Notes: a model not told the origin generated them from the sequence alone. A stretch of DNA of 64,000 nucleotides from Desulfoprunum benzoelyticum (GCF_014201505.1 NZ_JACHEO010000001.1:1-64000); one strand, 5' to 3'. Shown: positions 9,052-18,182, counted from the stretch's first letter. Numbers and translations are program-made.

Positions 9052-10119
9052 ATGGCTTTCATACCCGATACGATCGCCACCTGGCGGATGATGCAACCGG
9101 AAACCCGTGACAGGGCGACGGGCGAGATCATTCCAGGCCGGTTTGAACTGGTGGAGATACCGGCGCCCGAATTGGCCGCCGGAGAGGTGCTGGTGGAAAT
9201 CGCCGGCTGCGGCGTCTGCGAATCGGATCTCGGGTTCTTCTACGATGGCATCCCCACCGCCGGAATTCCGCCGGTGACGCTGGGACATGAAATTTCCGGA
9301 ATCGTGGTGGCCGGCGAGACTTCCTGGCTCGACAAGGAGGTCGTCATTACCGGTTACGGCACCGGAATCCATGGGGGATTTGCCAGCCACATTGCGGTGC
9401 CGGCCGGTAATCTGTGCGAAATTACACATCGTGGAAACATCCCCCTGGAGCACATGGCGGCGGTTGCCGATACCGTCGCCGCATCTTTTCAGGCTGGCAG
9501 AAGAGCGGCGGTAACGGGCGGGGACAATGTGGTCGTGATAGGTGCGGGGGGGAGGGGGCCGTTCATCGTGCAGATGGCCAAGGCCTTCGGGGCGGCAACC
9601 GTGATGGTCGTCGATGTCGTGGACAGCCGTCTCCACAGGATGCTGACCTGTGGCGCCGATGCTGTCATCACCGCCGTCGGCAAAGCGCCGGAGGAGGTGG
9701 CCGCCGAGGTGCGGCATCTTCGGGAGACGCACGGACTGCCGACCTCCGGGTGGAAGATTTTCGAGGCCACCGGAACCAGTTCCGGCCGGGAAACGGCACT
9801 GGCCCTTGTCGGCGAGGGTGAAAGACTCATCCTCGTTGCCTCCGACACGGCCACCGGTGAATATGCGATGAGCCCATTCCCCGCACTGGATGCCGAAATC
9901 ATCGGTATCGATGGATGCCCGCCGGACGTTTTTCCCCTGGTTCTGGACATGGTGAGCTCGGGGAAGATTGTCCTCGGTCCATTCGTGCAAACCCGCCCGA
10001 TGAGCTGGATCCGGGAGGCGTTCGCGGAGGCACGTGGAACACCTCCGGCCAGGCACACCATTCTGACGGCCGATGATATCGGTCTGGAGGATTGCCCGGA
10101 GCCCAAGTCCTGCCGGTAA
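9052..10119 (+). CDS. Medium-chain alcohol dehydrogenase related to 6-hydroxycyclohex-1-ene-1-carbonyl-CoA dehydrogenase (BamQ/Had)
   Basis: A 355-residue zinc-type dehydrogenase. Blocks such as AGEVLVEIAGCGVC, PPVTLGHEISG, GWKIFEATGTSSG and PLVLDMVSSGKI match my memory of the BamQ/Had family, which oxidises a hydroxylated alicyclic CoA ester in benzoyl-CoA breakdown. Catalytic-zinc ligands are Cys56 and His79, with Glu80 next to them. The usual loop with four structural-zinc cysteines (normally after KEVII) is missing: here KEVVITGYGTGIHGGF runs straight through, about 25 residues shorter. In addition CHTD is CESD, and the dinucleotide motif reads GAGGRGP. A BamQ-like role fits the BamBC neighbours, but the altered zinc region leaves substrate and activity uncertain. 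Confidence 0.78.
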   Translation: MAFIPDTIATWRMMQPETRDRATGEIIPGRFELVEIPAPELAAGEVLVEIAGCGVCESDLGFFYDGIPTAGIPPVTLGHEISGIVVAGETSWLDKEVVITGYGTGIHGGFASHIAVPAGNLCEITHRGNIPLEHMAAVADTVAASFQAGRRAAVTGGDNVVVIGAGGRGPFIVQMAKAFGAATVMVVDVVDSRLHRMLTCGADAVITAVGKAPEEVAAEVRHLRETHGLPTSGWKIFEATGTSSGRETALALVGEGERLILVASDTATGEYAMSPFPALDAEIIGIDGCPPDVFPLVLDMVSSGKIVLGPFVQTRPMSWIREAFAEARGTPPARHTILTADDIGLEDCPEPKSCR

Positions 10120-10222
10120 CGTGGTGTTCCATGCGTTTCGCTGATCATTGGCAAGCTGCTTTCCGCCGCTGTGCTGCCATCGAATACATCTCACCGAATC
10201 CCGGCAGGAAAAAATGAGAAAC

Positions 10223-10238
10223 CTCGTAAATTTCCGAG
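10223..10238. promoter_or_regulatory. Operator candidate, site A (upstream of the outer-membrane protein)
   Basis: CTCGTAAATTTCCGAG is a near-perfect 16-bp palindrome of the form CTCG-N-AA-NN-TT-N-CGAG, 96 bases before the start of the outer-membrane protein gene. In the direction of that gene it is followed by CTGTTGG. The same element, in the same orientation to its gene, precedes the MFS transporter and the trxB operon. It is the only element found in this 214-base gap. A binding site for the neighbouring response regulator is the simplest reading. Confidence 0.6.
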
Positions 10239-10333
10239 CTGTTGGTTGTTCACTGTTCTGGTTCACTGTGGCCAGGGAAGCGCAAGCATCCTGAGGATAT
10301 AGTGCAACTGAACATGAAACCAAGGAGGAACAG

Positions 10334-11272
10334 ATGACATGTAAGAAAATTTTGCTCTGCGGGGTGCTGATTTCCGGCCTGGCAGGCGTCGAGGCGGTGG
10401 CCGCGGCAGAAACCGTGCCGGGGGCGGCGGTTGAACCTGAGAAGGTCAAAAAAATGCGAGGGGCCAGTGGTACGCCGGTCAACTCCGCCATCGCCGGCGG
10501 AGCGATCGTGCCGAAGGGAATGCTGTCGAGTGCCTTGAATTTTTCCTACCGCGACAAGGATGATATCGTCGACAATAACGGCAACGGGGCGAGAACGTCT
10601 GAGAATGAATTGTTCCTGCTGAAATTGCGGTACAGCCCGACCGATCGTTTCGAGATCGCCTTCGTACCGGGGTACGTCAACATCGATCGTGATGCCTTTG
10701 GTCCCAATGGGTCGGATAGTATCGATGGGTCAACGGATTTTGCCCTTGCCGGCAGCTATGCCTTTTTTTCGCAACGGCTCGGCGATCCTCTCAGCGCCGC
10801 CGTTATCCTGGGTGTCAACATGCCTACCGGTCAGGAGGGGGTCGATCATCCCCCCGGCAGCGATGTCTGGTCGTTTAACGGGAAAATCGGGATAACGAAG
10901 GTCTGGCATCCCAACCACCGCGTCGACTGGGACCTGGGCATCGTCCAGCCGACGGAAACCGGCAATCAGGGGTTCAAGAAGGACACCGTCTGGTCGACGA
11001 CCGGCAGCTATCACTACGTCTTCAACCCCAGGTTCGATCTGGGCCTGGAATTCACCGTCGAGAACACCAATGACTGGGAGCGCTACGGCGCTGACCTGAA
11101 CAACGGCGGCATCGAGGTCTATGCCGGGCCGACGGCGAACTATGTCATCCCGAAATGGAATATGTGGCTGGGCGCCGGCCTGTTCTTCCCCGTCGTCAGG
11201 GAGTACGACATCCCGACGGCAACCGATGATATCCAGGTAGAAGTCAAGCTCGGCAAGGTCTGGAGCTGGTAA
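10334..11272 (+). CDS. Outer-membrane beta-barrel protein of the phenol-degradation (MetA) type
   Basis: A 312-residue exported protein. Residues 1-28 form a signal peptide ending in AVAAAE. The rest alternates short polar and aromatic strands typical of a beta barrel and ends in VWSW, an aromatic C-terminus that fits outer-membrane assembly. The motifs GASGTPVNSAIAGGA near the N-terminus, NMPTGQEG and a transporter-like strand pattern resemble the Phenol_MetA_deg family, proposed to let hydrophobic aromatic compounds through the outer membrane. A strong ribosome-binding site, AAGGAGG, precedes the ATG. Operator-like site A lies 96 bases upstream. The substrate is inferred from the island only. 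Confidence 0.72.
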   Translation: MTCKKILLCGVLISGLAGVEAVAAAETVPGAAVEPEKVKKMRGASGTPVNSAIAGGAIVPKGMLSSALNFSYRDKDDIVDNNGNGARTSENELFLLKLRYSPTDRFEIAFVPGYVNIDRDAFGPNGSDSIDGSTDFALAGSYAFFSQRLGDPLSAAVILGVNMPTGQEGVDHPPGSDVWSFNGKIGITKVWHPNHRVDWDLGIVQPTETGNQGFKKDTVWSTTGSYHYVFNPRFDLGLEFTVENTNDWERYGADLNNGGIEVYAGPTANYVIPKWNMWLGAGLFFPVVREYDIPTATDDIQVEVKLGKVWSW

Positions 11273-11288
11273 GACAACACGGCATGAT

Positions 11289-11318
11289 CTTCCTGCTCAA
11301 ATCCGTTTGGGCAGGAAG
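11289..11318. terminator. Hairpin between convergent genes
   Basis: CTTCCTGC and GCAGGAAG form a perfect 8-bp stem, extended inside by CAAA/TTTG, between the outer-membrane protein gene (plus) and the response regulator gene (minus). Neither strand has a T run after it, so it may act as a bidirectional terminator or an mRNA-stabilising hairpin. Confidence 0.5.
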
Positions 11319-11362
11319 AATGGTCGTTTGACCAGCGAGATCCCGCCCGGCGGACAACCGGA

Positions 11363-12004
11363 TCATTTAATGCCGTGCTTGACGGCAAAACGCATCAACT
11401 CCGCCGAACTCTTGAGCCCCAGGGTCTCCATCATGCTGTACTTGTGAAATTCGACCGTCCTGGCCGAGATCCCGAGGAGAGTGGCGGCCTCCTTCACCGA
11501 AAGGCCCTCGGCGATCAGCTGCAGGACCTCGCGCTGGCGCGTGGTCAGCCGGGCCAGCTCCGCTCCCGGCTCCTCGCCACTGGGGCGATTGCGTTGATAA
11601 TTGAGCAGTTCACCGGCCAGCAGCGGGGTGATGTAGGTTCTCCCCTTGAGGGCGCTGCTGATGGCGGTCAGCAGTTCTGACGGGGCCGAATGTTTGAGCA
11701 CATAACCGGACGCCCCGGCCTCGAAGGCGCTCGCGGAGTAGGCGACATCGAGGTGCATGGTCAGAAAGACGACGGCGACATCCTTGTTTTTCTTCTTCAA
11801 TTGCCGGACCGCCTCGATCCCGTTCAAGAGCGGCATCGACACATCCGCCACCACCACGTCCGGCATCAGCCTGTCCGCCGCCTCCAGCAGAGCCCGGCCG
11901 TCTTCGACGATCCCCACCAGTTGATAGTCCGATTCCAGCAGACCGCGCAGCCCCTCGGCCACCATGCGATGGTCGTCAGCAAGCAGTATTCTCGGCTTTT
12001 TCAT
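11363..12004 (-). CDS. NarL/FixJ-type response regulator
   Basis: A 213-residue regulator with an N-terminal receiver domain (acidic pair in LLADDHR, phospho-acceptor Asp54 in VVVADVSMP, conserved Lys in YVLKHSAPSE) and a C-terminal LuxR-type helix-turn-helix at about residues 145-205 (LTTRQREVLQLIAEGLSVKEAA). Its start lies 29 bases inside the end of the histidine kinase gene, so the two form a coupled pair. The palindromic site shared by three nearby promoters is a natural candidate target, although this is not shown by sequence alone. Confidence 0.92.
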   Translation of the reverse strand: MKKPRILLADDHRMVAEGLRGLLESDYQLVGIVEDGRALLEAADRLMPDVVVADVSMPLLNGIEAVRQLKKKNKDVAVVFLTMHLDVAYSASAFEAGASGYVLKHSAPSELLTAISSALKGRTYITPLLAGELLNYQRNRPSGEEPGAELARLTTRQREVLQLIAEGLSVKEAATLLGISARTVEFHKYSMMETLGLKSSAELMRFAVKHGIK

Positions 12005-13865
12005 CCTCCCCCCTGTGTACAGGAACCGACAGCGTGATCACCGTTCCATTCCCCGGTTCGGAACTGACGGTGAATTCCCCTTTGACATACTGTACCCGCT
12101 CCCGCATGCTGGCCAGGCCGATACCGGGCGTATGGCGGGCGCATTTTGGTTCAAAACCGGCGCCGTCGTCCTCGATGGTCGCCAGCAGCCGGTTGGCCGA
12201 GCCTTTGAGGAAGACGTCGACGTGCCGGGCGTGGGCATGCTTGGCAATGTTGCGCAGGCCTTCCTGGATGACGCGATAGATACACAGGGCAGCGTCCGGC
12301 GACAGGTTTTCCGGCAGAGCCTCGTAGTGGCAGGTCACCGGGATGTCCTCCCGGTCGGAAAAGTTGGTGCAGAGCGAGTTGATCGCCCGTTCCAGGCCGA
12401 GATCCTTGAGGATCGCCGGGTGCAGTTCTCTGGAGAGGGCGTGGATATCGTCGGAAAGATTGATCACCTGCTTCTTGATGTGGCCGATCCTGTCCCGCAG
12501 CGGGGCTGGTTCGAGCTGCGCCGAGTGGAGCTCGAGGGTGCCGGTTTCGATCGCCAGTGCCGCGAGTCGCTGGGCGTAATCGTCGTGAAACTCGCGCGAC
12601 AGACGGCTCAGCTCTTCTTCCTGAGAGGAGATCAGACGGCCGGCCAGTGTCTGCAGTTCACTCCGGCTGTCCTGCAGGGCGGCCTCGGCCTTTTTGCGCT
12701 GCCGCAGGTTGAACACCAGGCCGACGATCAGCAGCGTCTGCAGGGCCAGCAGAACGACGACGCCGATGATATACCGTTTGTACAGATCCCAGAGCGATGC
12801 CTCGCGAAAGAGGATGGTGCTGTCCTTGGGCAGCAGTCTCTCGGCGATGTTGTGGCGCTGGAGTTGTCGCCAGTCATACTGGGTGAGGGCGATGTCGTCG
12901 GGGGTGATGAAGGGCGAATCGCCGGGAGGCTGGGCGCGCAGGATGCGCAGGGCCATTTCTCCTGCCTTCCTGCCTTCGAGGCGCAGGGAAATCAGCGGCC
13001 CGCCGATGATGCCGTCGCCCAGGTAGGATTCATAGGGGCCGAAGATGGGCAGATCGGTATGGGCGGCAATCGAGCGCAGTACATTGCGCGGTACGTAACT
13101 ATGACCTTTGCCGTCGACGAACAGGGTCGAATAGAAAATGATCGAATCGGGAGAAAGTTTTTCTACCCGTTCAAGGATATCACCCAGCCCCAGACCGGTG
13201 AGGTCGGTAAATTCCACCTTTGGCGTCACTGCCGCGAGGGCTTTACGGAGGGCGGCGGATCGGGCACGATCGTTTTCGAAGGATCCGGCAATCAGGACGG
13301 CGTGTGCCGTGTCCGGCTTGAAACGGAGGGCCGATTCGACCAGATACTGCGACACGGCAGCCGGTTCCAGCACCCCGCTGACTCTCTCTTTCAGGGGTGA
13401 GGTGAGAAGAGGCTCGCTGAGCGACTCGGGAATGGAGCACATGACGATCGGGATGCCGGAAAAGAGCTTGTCGCCGTACTCCATCAGAAAATATGCCGCC
13501 GGCACATCAACGCAGACCACCAGGTCGATATTGCCGCCAACGTAGCGGTTGTGGAGGAGGTTGGCCAGCGCCGTGCGCTGCGGCATATCGCGAAAACGGG
13601 AGAGATCGAGATATTCGGAATACAGCTGGACCGATCTCCGGTTTTCCTTGCCCAACCCTTCCATCAGGCCCTGTTCCACCATCTCGGTAGCCGGGAAATC
13701 ACGTGGCTGCGAATAGAGGACAACCACCTGCTTCTCCCTGGTGCCATTCGGTTGGGGCTCGGCGGTGAGCGGAGCGGGACGGCCGATGAGGAGTATCGCC
13801 ATCAGGACCACGACGATGTGAACAACGTTGGGGGAAAGTGACCCTGGTGATTGTTTTCCAGACAT
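11976..13865 (-). CDS. Membrane sensor histidine kinase with a periplasmic ABC-substrate-binding-like domain
   Basis: A 629-residue kinase. A hydrophobic N-terminal segment (about 13-30) exports residues 40-350, which resemble the ABC_sub_bind family of periplasmic binding proteins (blocks such as VVVLYSQPRDFP and IPIVMCSIPESL). A second membrane helix lies at about 365-385, then a coiled coil, a HisKA_3 domain with phospho-acceptor His427 in REFHDDYAQRLA, and an HATPase domain ending in GIGLASMRERV. The sensing domain suggests recognition of a small molecule in the periplasm, perhaps the aromatic or aryl sulfate substrate of the island. It overlaps the response regulator gene by 29 bases. 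Confidence 0.88.
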   Translation of the reverse strand: MSGKQSPGSLSPNVVHIVVVLMAILLIGRPAPLTAEPQPNGTREKQVVVLYSQPRDFPATEMVEQGLMEGLGKENRRSVQLYSEYLDLSRFRDMPQRTALANLLHNRYVGGNIDLVVCVDVPAAYFLMEYGDKLFSGIPIVMCSIPESLSEPLLTSPLKERVSGVLEPAAVSQYLVESALRFKPDTAHAVLIAGSFENDRARSAALRKALAAVTPKVEFTDLTGLGLGDILERVEKLSPDSIIFYSTLFVDGKGHSYVPRNVLRSIAAHTDLPIFGPYESYLGDGIIGGPLISLRLEGRKAGEMALRILRAQPPGDSPFITPDDIALTQYDWRQLQRHNIAERLLPKDSTILFREASLWDLYKRYIIGVVVLLALQTLLIVGLVFNLRQRKKAEAALQDSRSELQTLAGRLISSQEEELSRLSREFHDDYAQRLAALAIETGTLELHSAQLEPAPLRDRIGHIKKQVINLSDDIHALSRELHPAILKDLGLERAINSLCTNFSDREDIPVTCHYEALPENLSPDAALCIYRVIQEGLRNIAKHAHARHVDVFLKGSANRLLATIEDDGAGFEPKCARHTPGIGLASMRERVQYVKGEFTVSSEPGNGTVITLSVPVHRGEDEKAENTAC

Positions 13866-13997
13866 GCTTGTTTCGCTCCGGCCGGTGCGGGAGTGCCGCT
13901 TTTTTGAATTTGAAACTGTATTCTACAGGATAAGGGGGAAAAATGGAAAAATGCTCCAACGGCGGAAGGAATTTCCGACCGGGCCTACTCGGAGTCG

Positions 13998-14045
13998 AAA
14001 AAAGCAGGAGAGGGAAGCCGGATTGCAGGTCCGGTTTCCCTCTCC
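13998..14045 (-). terminator. Rho-independent terminator of the MFS gene
   Basis: Read on the minus strand, GGAGAGGGAAACCGGA pairs with TCCGGCTTCCCTCTCC, allowing one mismatch, and a run of six T follows at 14003-13998. It begins 26 bases after the MFS stop codon. Confidence 0.85.
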
Positions 14046-14070
14046 GATGGCCCGTACGTCAGGATGATGA

Positions 14071-15489
14071 TTATTCGATCTCTTCCAGGCTCTTGCCGCC
14101 GGTGCGCTGGCCCCAGAGCAGCAGCGGGATGATCGGCAGGAAGAAGAGGACAGCCACCGAGGTGAAGATACCGGCAAACCCATACGCCTGATGGATTATC
14201 GGGATCAGCGGCTGCGAAGCGGAGACCGACAGCCGAGCCAGGCCGTTGTGGAAACCGGTGGCGGTGTTGCGCATCCGCGTCGGGTAGGATTCGGCGGTAT
14301 AGGAGAACAGGATGAAGTTCAAGGCCATGTTGAAGACCGTGACGGTGAAGCCGAGGAGGGTCAGCATCACCAGGCTCTTCATGCCGCCGAAGACCAGGGC
14401 GGCGACTGCTGCCAGGACGCCGAGGATGGCGAGGGGTGTCTTCCTGCCGCCCATATCGGAAACGAGCGAGTTGAGGAAGCAGCCGACCGGCACGCCGATG
14501 CTGATGATGGTCATTGCGGTGAGGCTTTCCTTGACCGAGAAGCCAAGCATCTTCAGGAGCTGGGTGGTCCAGGTTGTCAGCAGGAAGCCGGCCGGGGTGA
14601 TGCAGATGAACAGCAGCATGATCAGCAGGGTCCGGCCGATGTATTTCTTCGTGAACATGCCGGTCAGCACTTCCATGACCGAAATTTTCGGCTGCACCGA
14701 TTTGGCGGCCTCGGAGAGGTCGATGTCCTTACCGGTCAGGTAGGTGACGATTTCCTCGGCCTCCTTGACGCGGCCGTGGGCCACCAGCCAGCGTGGCGAT
14801 TCCTTGAGATACTTGAGACCAAGGAGAAAGGGAATGACGCCCAGGCCACCGGCGTAAAAGATCAACCGCCAGGCCTCGTCAGCCATGGGGATGACCATCC
14901 GGCAGACTAGGGCGACCACCGGTACGGCGCAGAAGCCGATGGCGGCGACCCGGCCCTGCCACATGCCGCGGGTCTGGCACGGCGCCATTTCGGCGATATA
15001 GGCCTGGGAGGTGACCATCATGCAGAACACGCCGAAGCCGGTGAGGGCCCGGAAGATGGTGAAGATAACAAAATTGTCGGTGAAGCCGGTGATCACCGAA
15101 CTCACCGAGAAGATGACAATGGAGATGAGGAAGGTCTTGCGCCGGCCGATGAAGTCGGAGATGACGCCGCCGAGGAAGCCGCCCGAGGTCATGCCGATAA
15201 AGTACCAGAACAGGATCGTGGCGATGTCGGTGGGTTTGAGGCCCCAGGACTGGGCGATGGCCGGGGCGGCAAAGCCGAAGTTCCAGTTGTCGAACTGCTC
15301 GAAGAAATACGCGGCCATGATGATGAAGAACAGCAGCGCATGGATGCCGCGGACGGGGATGCCGTCGAAGTAGTTGTTGACAAACCGGCCTTCGGTTTTT
15401 CCCACGTCGAGGACGCAGGGGGTCTGGTCATTCAGTTCGAATCCCAGGCCGGGGGCGCAGTTGGCTTTAGCTTTTGGCGTTGGTTCCAT
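14071..15489 (-). CDS. Major facilitator superfamily transporter (aromatic acid/sugar-type)
   Basis: A 472-residue integral membrane protein with about 12 transmembrane helices. The loop 2-3 signature is seen in GGVISDFIGRRKTFL, and a second one in SDMGGRKTPLA. KYLKESPRWLVAHGR after helix 6 is typical of the sugar/aromatic-acid:proton symporter groups. A long polar N-terminal extension of about 45 residues precedes helix 1. AAAGAGG six bases before the ATG supports the start. Operator-like site B lies 152 bases upstream, linking it with the outer-membrane protein and the arylsulfotransferase operon. Uptake of an aromatic substrate across the inner membrane is likely; the exact compound is unknown. 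Confidence 0.82.
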   Translation of the reverse strand: MEPTPKAKANCAPGLGFELNDQTPCVLDVGKTEGRFVNNYFDGIPVRGIHALLFFIIMAAYFFEQFDNWNFGFAAPAIAQSWGLKPTDIATILFWYFIGMTSGGFLGGVISDFIGRRKTFLISIVIFSVSSVITGFTDNFVIFTIFRALTGFGVFCMMVTSQAYIAEMAPCQTRGMWQGRVAAIGFCAVPVVALVCRMVIPMADEAWRLIFYAGGLGVIPFLLGLKYLKESPRWLVAHGRVKEAEEIVTYLTGKDIDLSEAAKSVQPKISVMEVLTGMFTKKYIGRTLLIMLLFICITPAGFLLTTWTTQLLKMLGFSVKESLTAMTIISIGVPVGCFLNSLVSDMGGRKTPLAILGVLAAVAALVFGGMKSLVMLTLLGFTVTVFNMALNFILFSYTAESYPTRMRNTATGFHNGLARLSVSASQPLIPIIHQAYGFAGIFTSVAVLFFLPIIPLLLWGQRTGGKSLEEIE

Positions 15490-15949
15490 AGATTCCTCTT
15501 TCCGTCGTGTTGTGAGATTACAGTTGCCTCGGTACCATCGGTTGCATGCCGCATTTCTTTGAGATATTTTCCCGCCCTCCGGCAGATGAGCGTTCCCTGC
15601 TCATGCACGTCATTTAAAGAAAAAGCGGCTCCTCCAACAACTCGCAAACTTACGAGGTTTTTTACTTAATGTTACGAGGTAGAGGACGTGGTGGACTGGT
15701 GCTGGGGATGGGGATGGAAGCCTGAAGGGGTCGGGTGAGGGACAGAGGGCTTGGCGACGCGGGATGTCAAGAAAGGCGGTGGTGACAGGTGTCGCCGAGC
15801 GACGGGCGAGTGCTGCGATCAGAACGCAAACACCCTGACGTGTTGTCGGGGTTGGATGGAGGGCGACGAATACGCTTCTCCTTTCCCCTCTGACAACGCC
15901 AGGGTGTGATGTACTGCCGATTGGCAGCTATGCCGAGATTACCCTGCGA
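15490..15949. other. Regulatory gap between the MFS gene and assT
   Basis: This 460-base stretch separates two minus-strand units. It holds operator site B (15641-15678) on the MFS side. On the assT side an imperfect long inverted repeat, 15830-15847 (ACACCCTGACGTGTTGTC) and 15892-15907 (GACAACGCCAGGGTGT), could form the transcript end of the assT operon; no T run follows it. No gene was found here. Confidence 0.5.
15641..15678. promoter_or_regulatory. Operator candidate, site B (upstream of the MFS transporter)
   Basis: CTCGCAAACTTACGAG at 15641-15656 is the same palindrome as sites A and C. A second half site TTACGAG at 15672-15678 lies exactly 22 bases from the first TTACGAG, about two helical turns. 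In the direction of the MFS gene the palindrome is followed by TTGTTGGAGGAGCCGCTTTT and then CTTTAAAT, an arrangement also seen at site C, so a core promoter may be shared. Confidence 0.65.
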
Positions 15950-17833
15950 TCACGAACAGCAGATGGTCACGCCGGTCTGGTACTTCTTGTCGTTGATGAT
16001 CAGCTTGAGCTTGAACACGCCGTTCAGGCCGAGCTTGCTCACGTGCATCTTGACGTCGCGGTCGTCCTTCTCGAGGAAGGCGCCGGAACACATGGCCAGG
16101 TGCACCACTGCAGCGGTGTTGATGAAGTAGTGGTGGCTCTCCTGCTCGTTTTCCAGGCAGAGCATGGCCAGGGTGCCCTTCTCGAACCGGCCGTGGAACA
16201 CGAAACGGTCCTCGTCCTCCTCGATGAGCAGGTTGTGGAAGGAGGGCGGCAGGGCGAACACCTCTTCCGCCTCGGGCACGGTGTCGAACTCCTCGGTGAC
16301 CTCGAGGCTGCCGAGCAGCTGGCCGTCGCCGAGCACCAGGTTGTCGCCGTCATGGTAGAGCGGCAGCTTTTCGGCCCGGTAAAAGTTGCCCTCGGTCTCC
16401 AGCTGGTAGAGGACCACGCCGTCCTTCTCCTCGACCGTGATCGAACGCAGTTCCACGTTCGGGTCGTCCGCATCGAGGAAGGCGCCCAGGCCCTTGGCGG
16501 CGTAGCCGCTCTCGCGGCCGATGCCGCCGGAGTGGATCATGTAGTGGCCCTCGGCGTAGAACTCGACGTTGCAGATGTAGGGGCTGAAGAACTCCTGGCC
16601 GCGCTCCTTGCCGTACTGCCAGACCTGCTCGATCTCCATCTTCTCGGTGTCGATGCAGTAGCGCACGCCGCGGCTGAAGTTGTCGCGGTTGTCGATGTAT
16701 TTTTCTTTCGACTTGGCACGGTACTGGCCGTTGTCGAAGCACATCACGTCGCCGTTCGGGCAGATGACGCAGGCGTGCTGCTCGTACTGCCAGTCGAACC
16801 TGGACAGATCCCCAACCGGCTTGAAGAAGTACTTGTCGACCAATTCCTGGGGCCAGCCTTCCGGGTCGCCGATGACCCAGTTGAGGTCGCCGGTCTCGTA
16901 GTCGATGTTGATCACCGCGTCCTGGTGCCGACCGGACAGCGTCAGGCTGTGGGTCTTCTTGTCGTACCAGACGGCGTTGTTGTGGAACCAGTCATGGGCG
17001 TCCTGCGAACCGGAGCCGCCCACGTCCATGGGCAGCACCTTGCGGTAGTCCCAGGTCTTGAGGATATCGCCGGTGTTGCGGTCGATGAGCACGCACATGT
17101 CCTCCACCGTCTCCCGGAAGAAGTCCTGGGTGAGGGCGAGGAGGTTGCCGTCCTCCATCTCGAAGTGGTCGTGATGGTAGTTGCCCGGCATGCGGTATTC
17201 CTTGTAGATCTTGCCCAAGAGGTTGATCTCGATCATGCCGGTGCTGTTGTAAGGCATGTGGCAGAAGCGGCTGGAACCGGTGACGATGTTGCCGTTCTTC
17301 ATCCGCTTGATGTCGAACATGGTGTTCTCGGTGAGCATCCAGCGGATGTCGCCCTTGTAGTCGTAGGCGGTGGGCAGGTTCTTGCCGGCCGGGGTGAGGA
17401 ACATGATGTTGTCGCCCAGGTAGTCGAGCGTGGCCTGGATGTTCTGGCAGCGGCACACATCCTCGGGCAGTTTGCCGGTCTGGATGGTCAGGGTGGTGGT
17501 CTCGCCGCCCGGCAGGCTGACGGTCACGGTGTTGGCGAAGTCCTCGTAGAGGCCGAGTACGGGCAGGAAGTGCTCGGTGGCGGCCTTGAAGGCGTGGGTG
17601 AGGTTCTCGCGCTCGAAGCGTTTGCCGTGCACGGTCAGGGTCGGGGCCACGGCGGTCGGGGTGGTGAACATCACCAGGGCGCAGAGGGGGTTGATCAGGT
17701 AGGGGTTGACCACCACCTTGGGCGCGGCAAAGGTCGGCTTCTCGGCCTTGAAGGCGGCGAGGAACTCCCGCTCGGCGCGGTTTTGGCGGGTGATGAGATG
17801 ATCCTCACTGATGTAACGGACTTTTGTGCTCAT
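15950..17833 (-). CDS. assT: Arylsulfate sulfotransferase without a signal peptide
   Basis: PAPS-independent arylsulfotransferases move a sulfuryl group from one phenolic sulfate to another phenol through a sulfohistidine. This 627-residue protein keeps the family active-site blocks: NYHHDHFEMEDGN, AHDWFHNNAVWYD (His284, Asn286), LSGRHQDAVINID (Arg302) and EQHACV, where His353 should be the sulfurylated residue (compare His356, Arg374 and His436 of E. coli AssT). Unlike the enterobacterial enzyme it has no export signal, so it should act in the cytoplasm, and it is cysteine-rich, ending TICCS. The gene lies 13 bases after a thioredoxin gene and in one operon with thioredoxin reductase. Codon use is strongly biased to C or G at third positions, suggesting high expression; an open frame on the opposite strand is a by-product of that. 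Confidence 0.88.
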   Translation of the reverse strand: MSTKVRYISEDHLITRQNRAEREFLAAFKAEKPTFAAPKVVVNPYLINPLCALVMFTTPTAVAPTLTVHGKRFERENLTHAFKAATEHFLPVLGLYEDFANTVTVSLPGGETTTLTIQTGKLPEDVCRCQNIQATLDYLGDNIMFLTPAGKNLPTAYDYKGDIRWMLTENTMFDIKRMKNGNIVTGSSRFCHMPYNSTGMIEINLLGKIYKEYRMPGNYHHDHFEMEDGNLLALTQDFFRETVEDMCVLIDRNTGDILKTWDYRKVLPMDVGGSGSQDAHDWFHNNAVWYDKKTHSLTLSGRHQDAVINIDYETGDLNWVIGDPEGWPQELVDKYFFKPVGDLSRFDWQYEQHACVICPNGDVMCFDNGQYRAKSKEKYIDNRDNFSRGVRYCIDTEKMEIEQVWQYGKERGQEFFSPYICNVEFYAEGHYMIHSGGIGRESGYAAKGLGAFLDADDPNVELRSITVEEKDGVVLYQLETEGNFYRAEKLPLYHDGDNLVLGDGQLLGSLEVTEEFDTVPEAEEVFALPPSFHNLLIEEDEDRFVFHGRFEKGTLAMLCLENEQESHHYFINTAAVVHLAMCSGAFLEKDDRDVKMHVSKLGLNGVFKLKLIINDKKYQTGVTICCS

Positions 17834-17846
17834 GGTAGGCTCCTTT

Positions 17847-18155
17847 TCAGGCGATCGCTTCGATCGCTTTGATGATGGCGGGTTTCTGTTTCAGGCCTTC
17901 CAACCGGCTGACCTCCTTGCCGTCCTTGAAGAACAGCATGGTGGGGAAGCCCTTGACGCCGAGGCGCTCCTTCAGTTCCCGGTTTTCGTCGAAATCGATG
18001 ATGTAGATGGGGAAGTCCGGCTTCTGCTTGGCGATGTCCTTGAGGACAAAGGCCAGCATCTTGCACGGCCCGCAGGTCTTGGAATAGAACTCGATCAGCA
18101 TGGGCACGCTGTGGTCGAGCGACTCGTACTCTTTTTCGTTGACTTCGGTGATCAT
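17847..18155 (-). CDS. trxA: Thioredoxin
   Basis: A 102-residue single-domain thioredoxin with active site CGPC (Cys28, Cys31) in FYSKTCGPCKML and the cis-proline block GVKGFPTMLFF. Cytoplasmic disulfide reductase. It sits between trxB (27-base gap) and assT (13-base gap), so it probably serves the arylsulfotransferase or its reaction rather than general metabolism alone. The start is preceded by a GGAG-type ribosome-binding site. Confidence 0.95.
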   Translation of the reverse strand: MITEVNEKEYESLDHSVPMLIEFYSKTCGPCKMLAFVLKDIAKQKPDFPIYIIDFDENRELKERLGVKGFPTMLFFKDGKEVSRLEGLKQKPAIIKAIEAIA

Positions 18156-18182
18156 GGTGGGCTCCTTAATGTTTAAAACAAC

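Noticed and set aside
11964-13400. A 478-codon plus-strand frame over the two-component genes
   Set aside because: Shadow of the histidine kinase and regulator genes, which hold complete domain motifs.
16043-17872. A 609-codon open frame antisense to assT
   Set aside because: It mirrors the strong third-position C/G bias of assT, has a repetitive V/L/H/G composition and no motif; it is a by-product of codon use.
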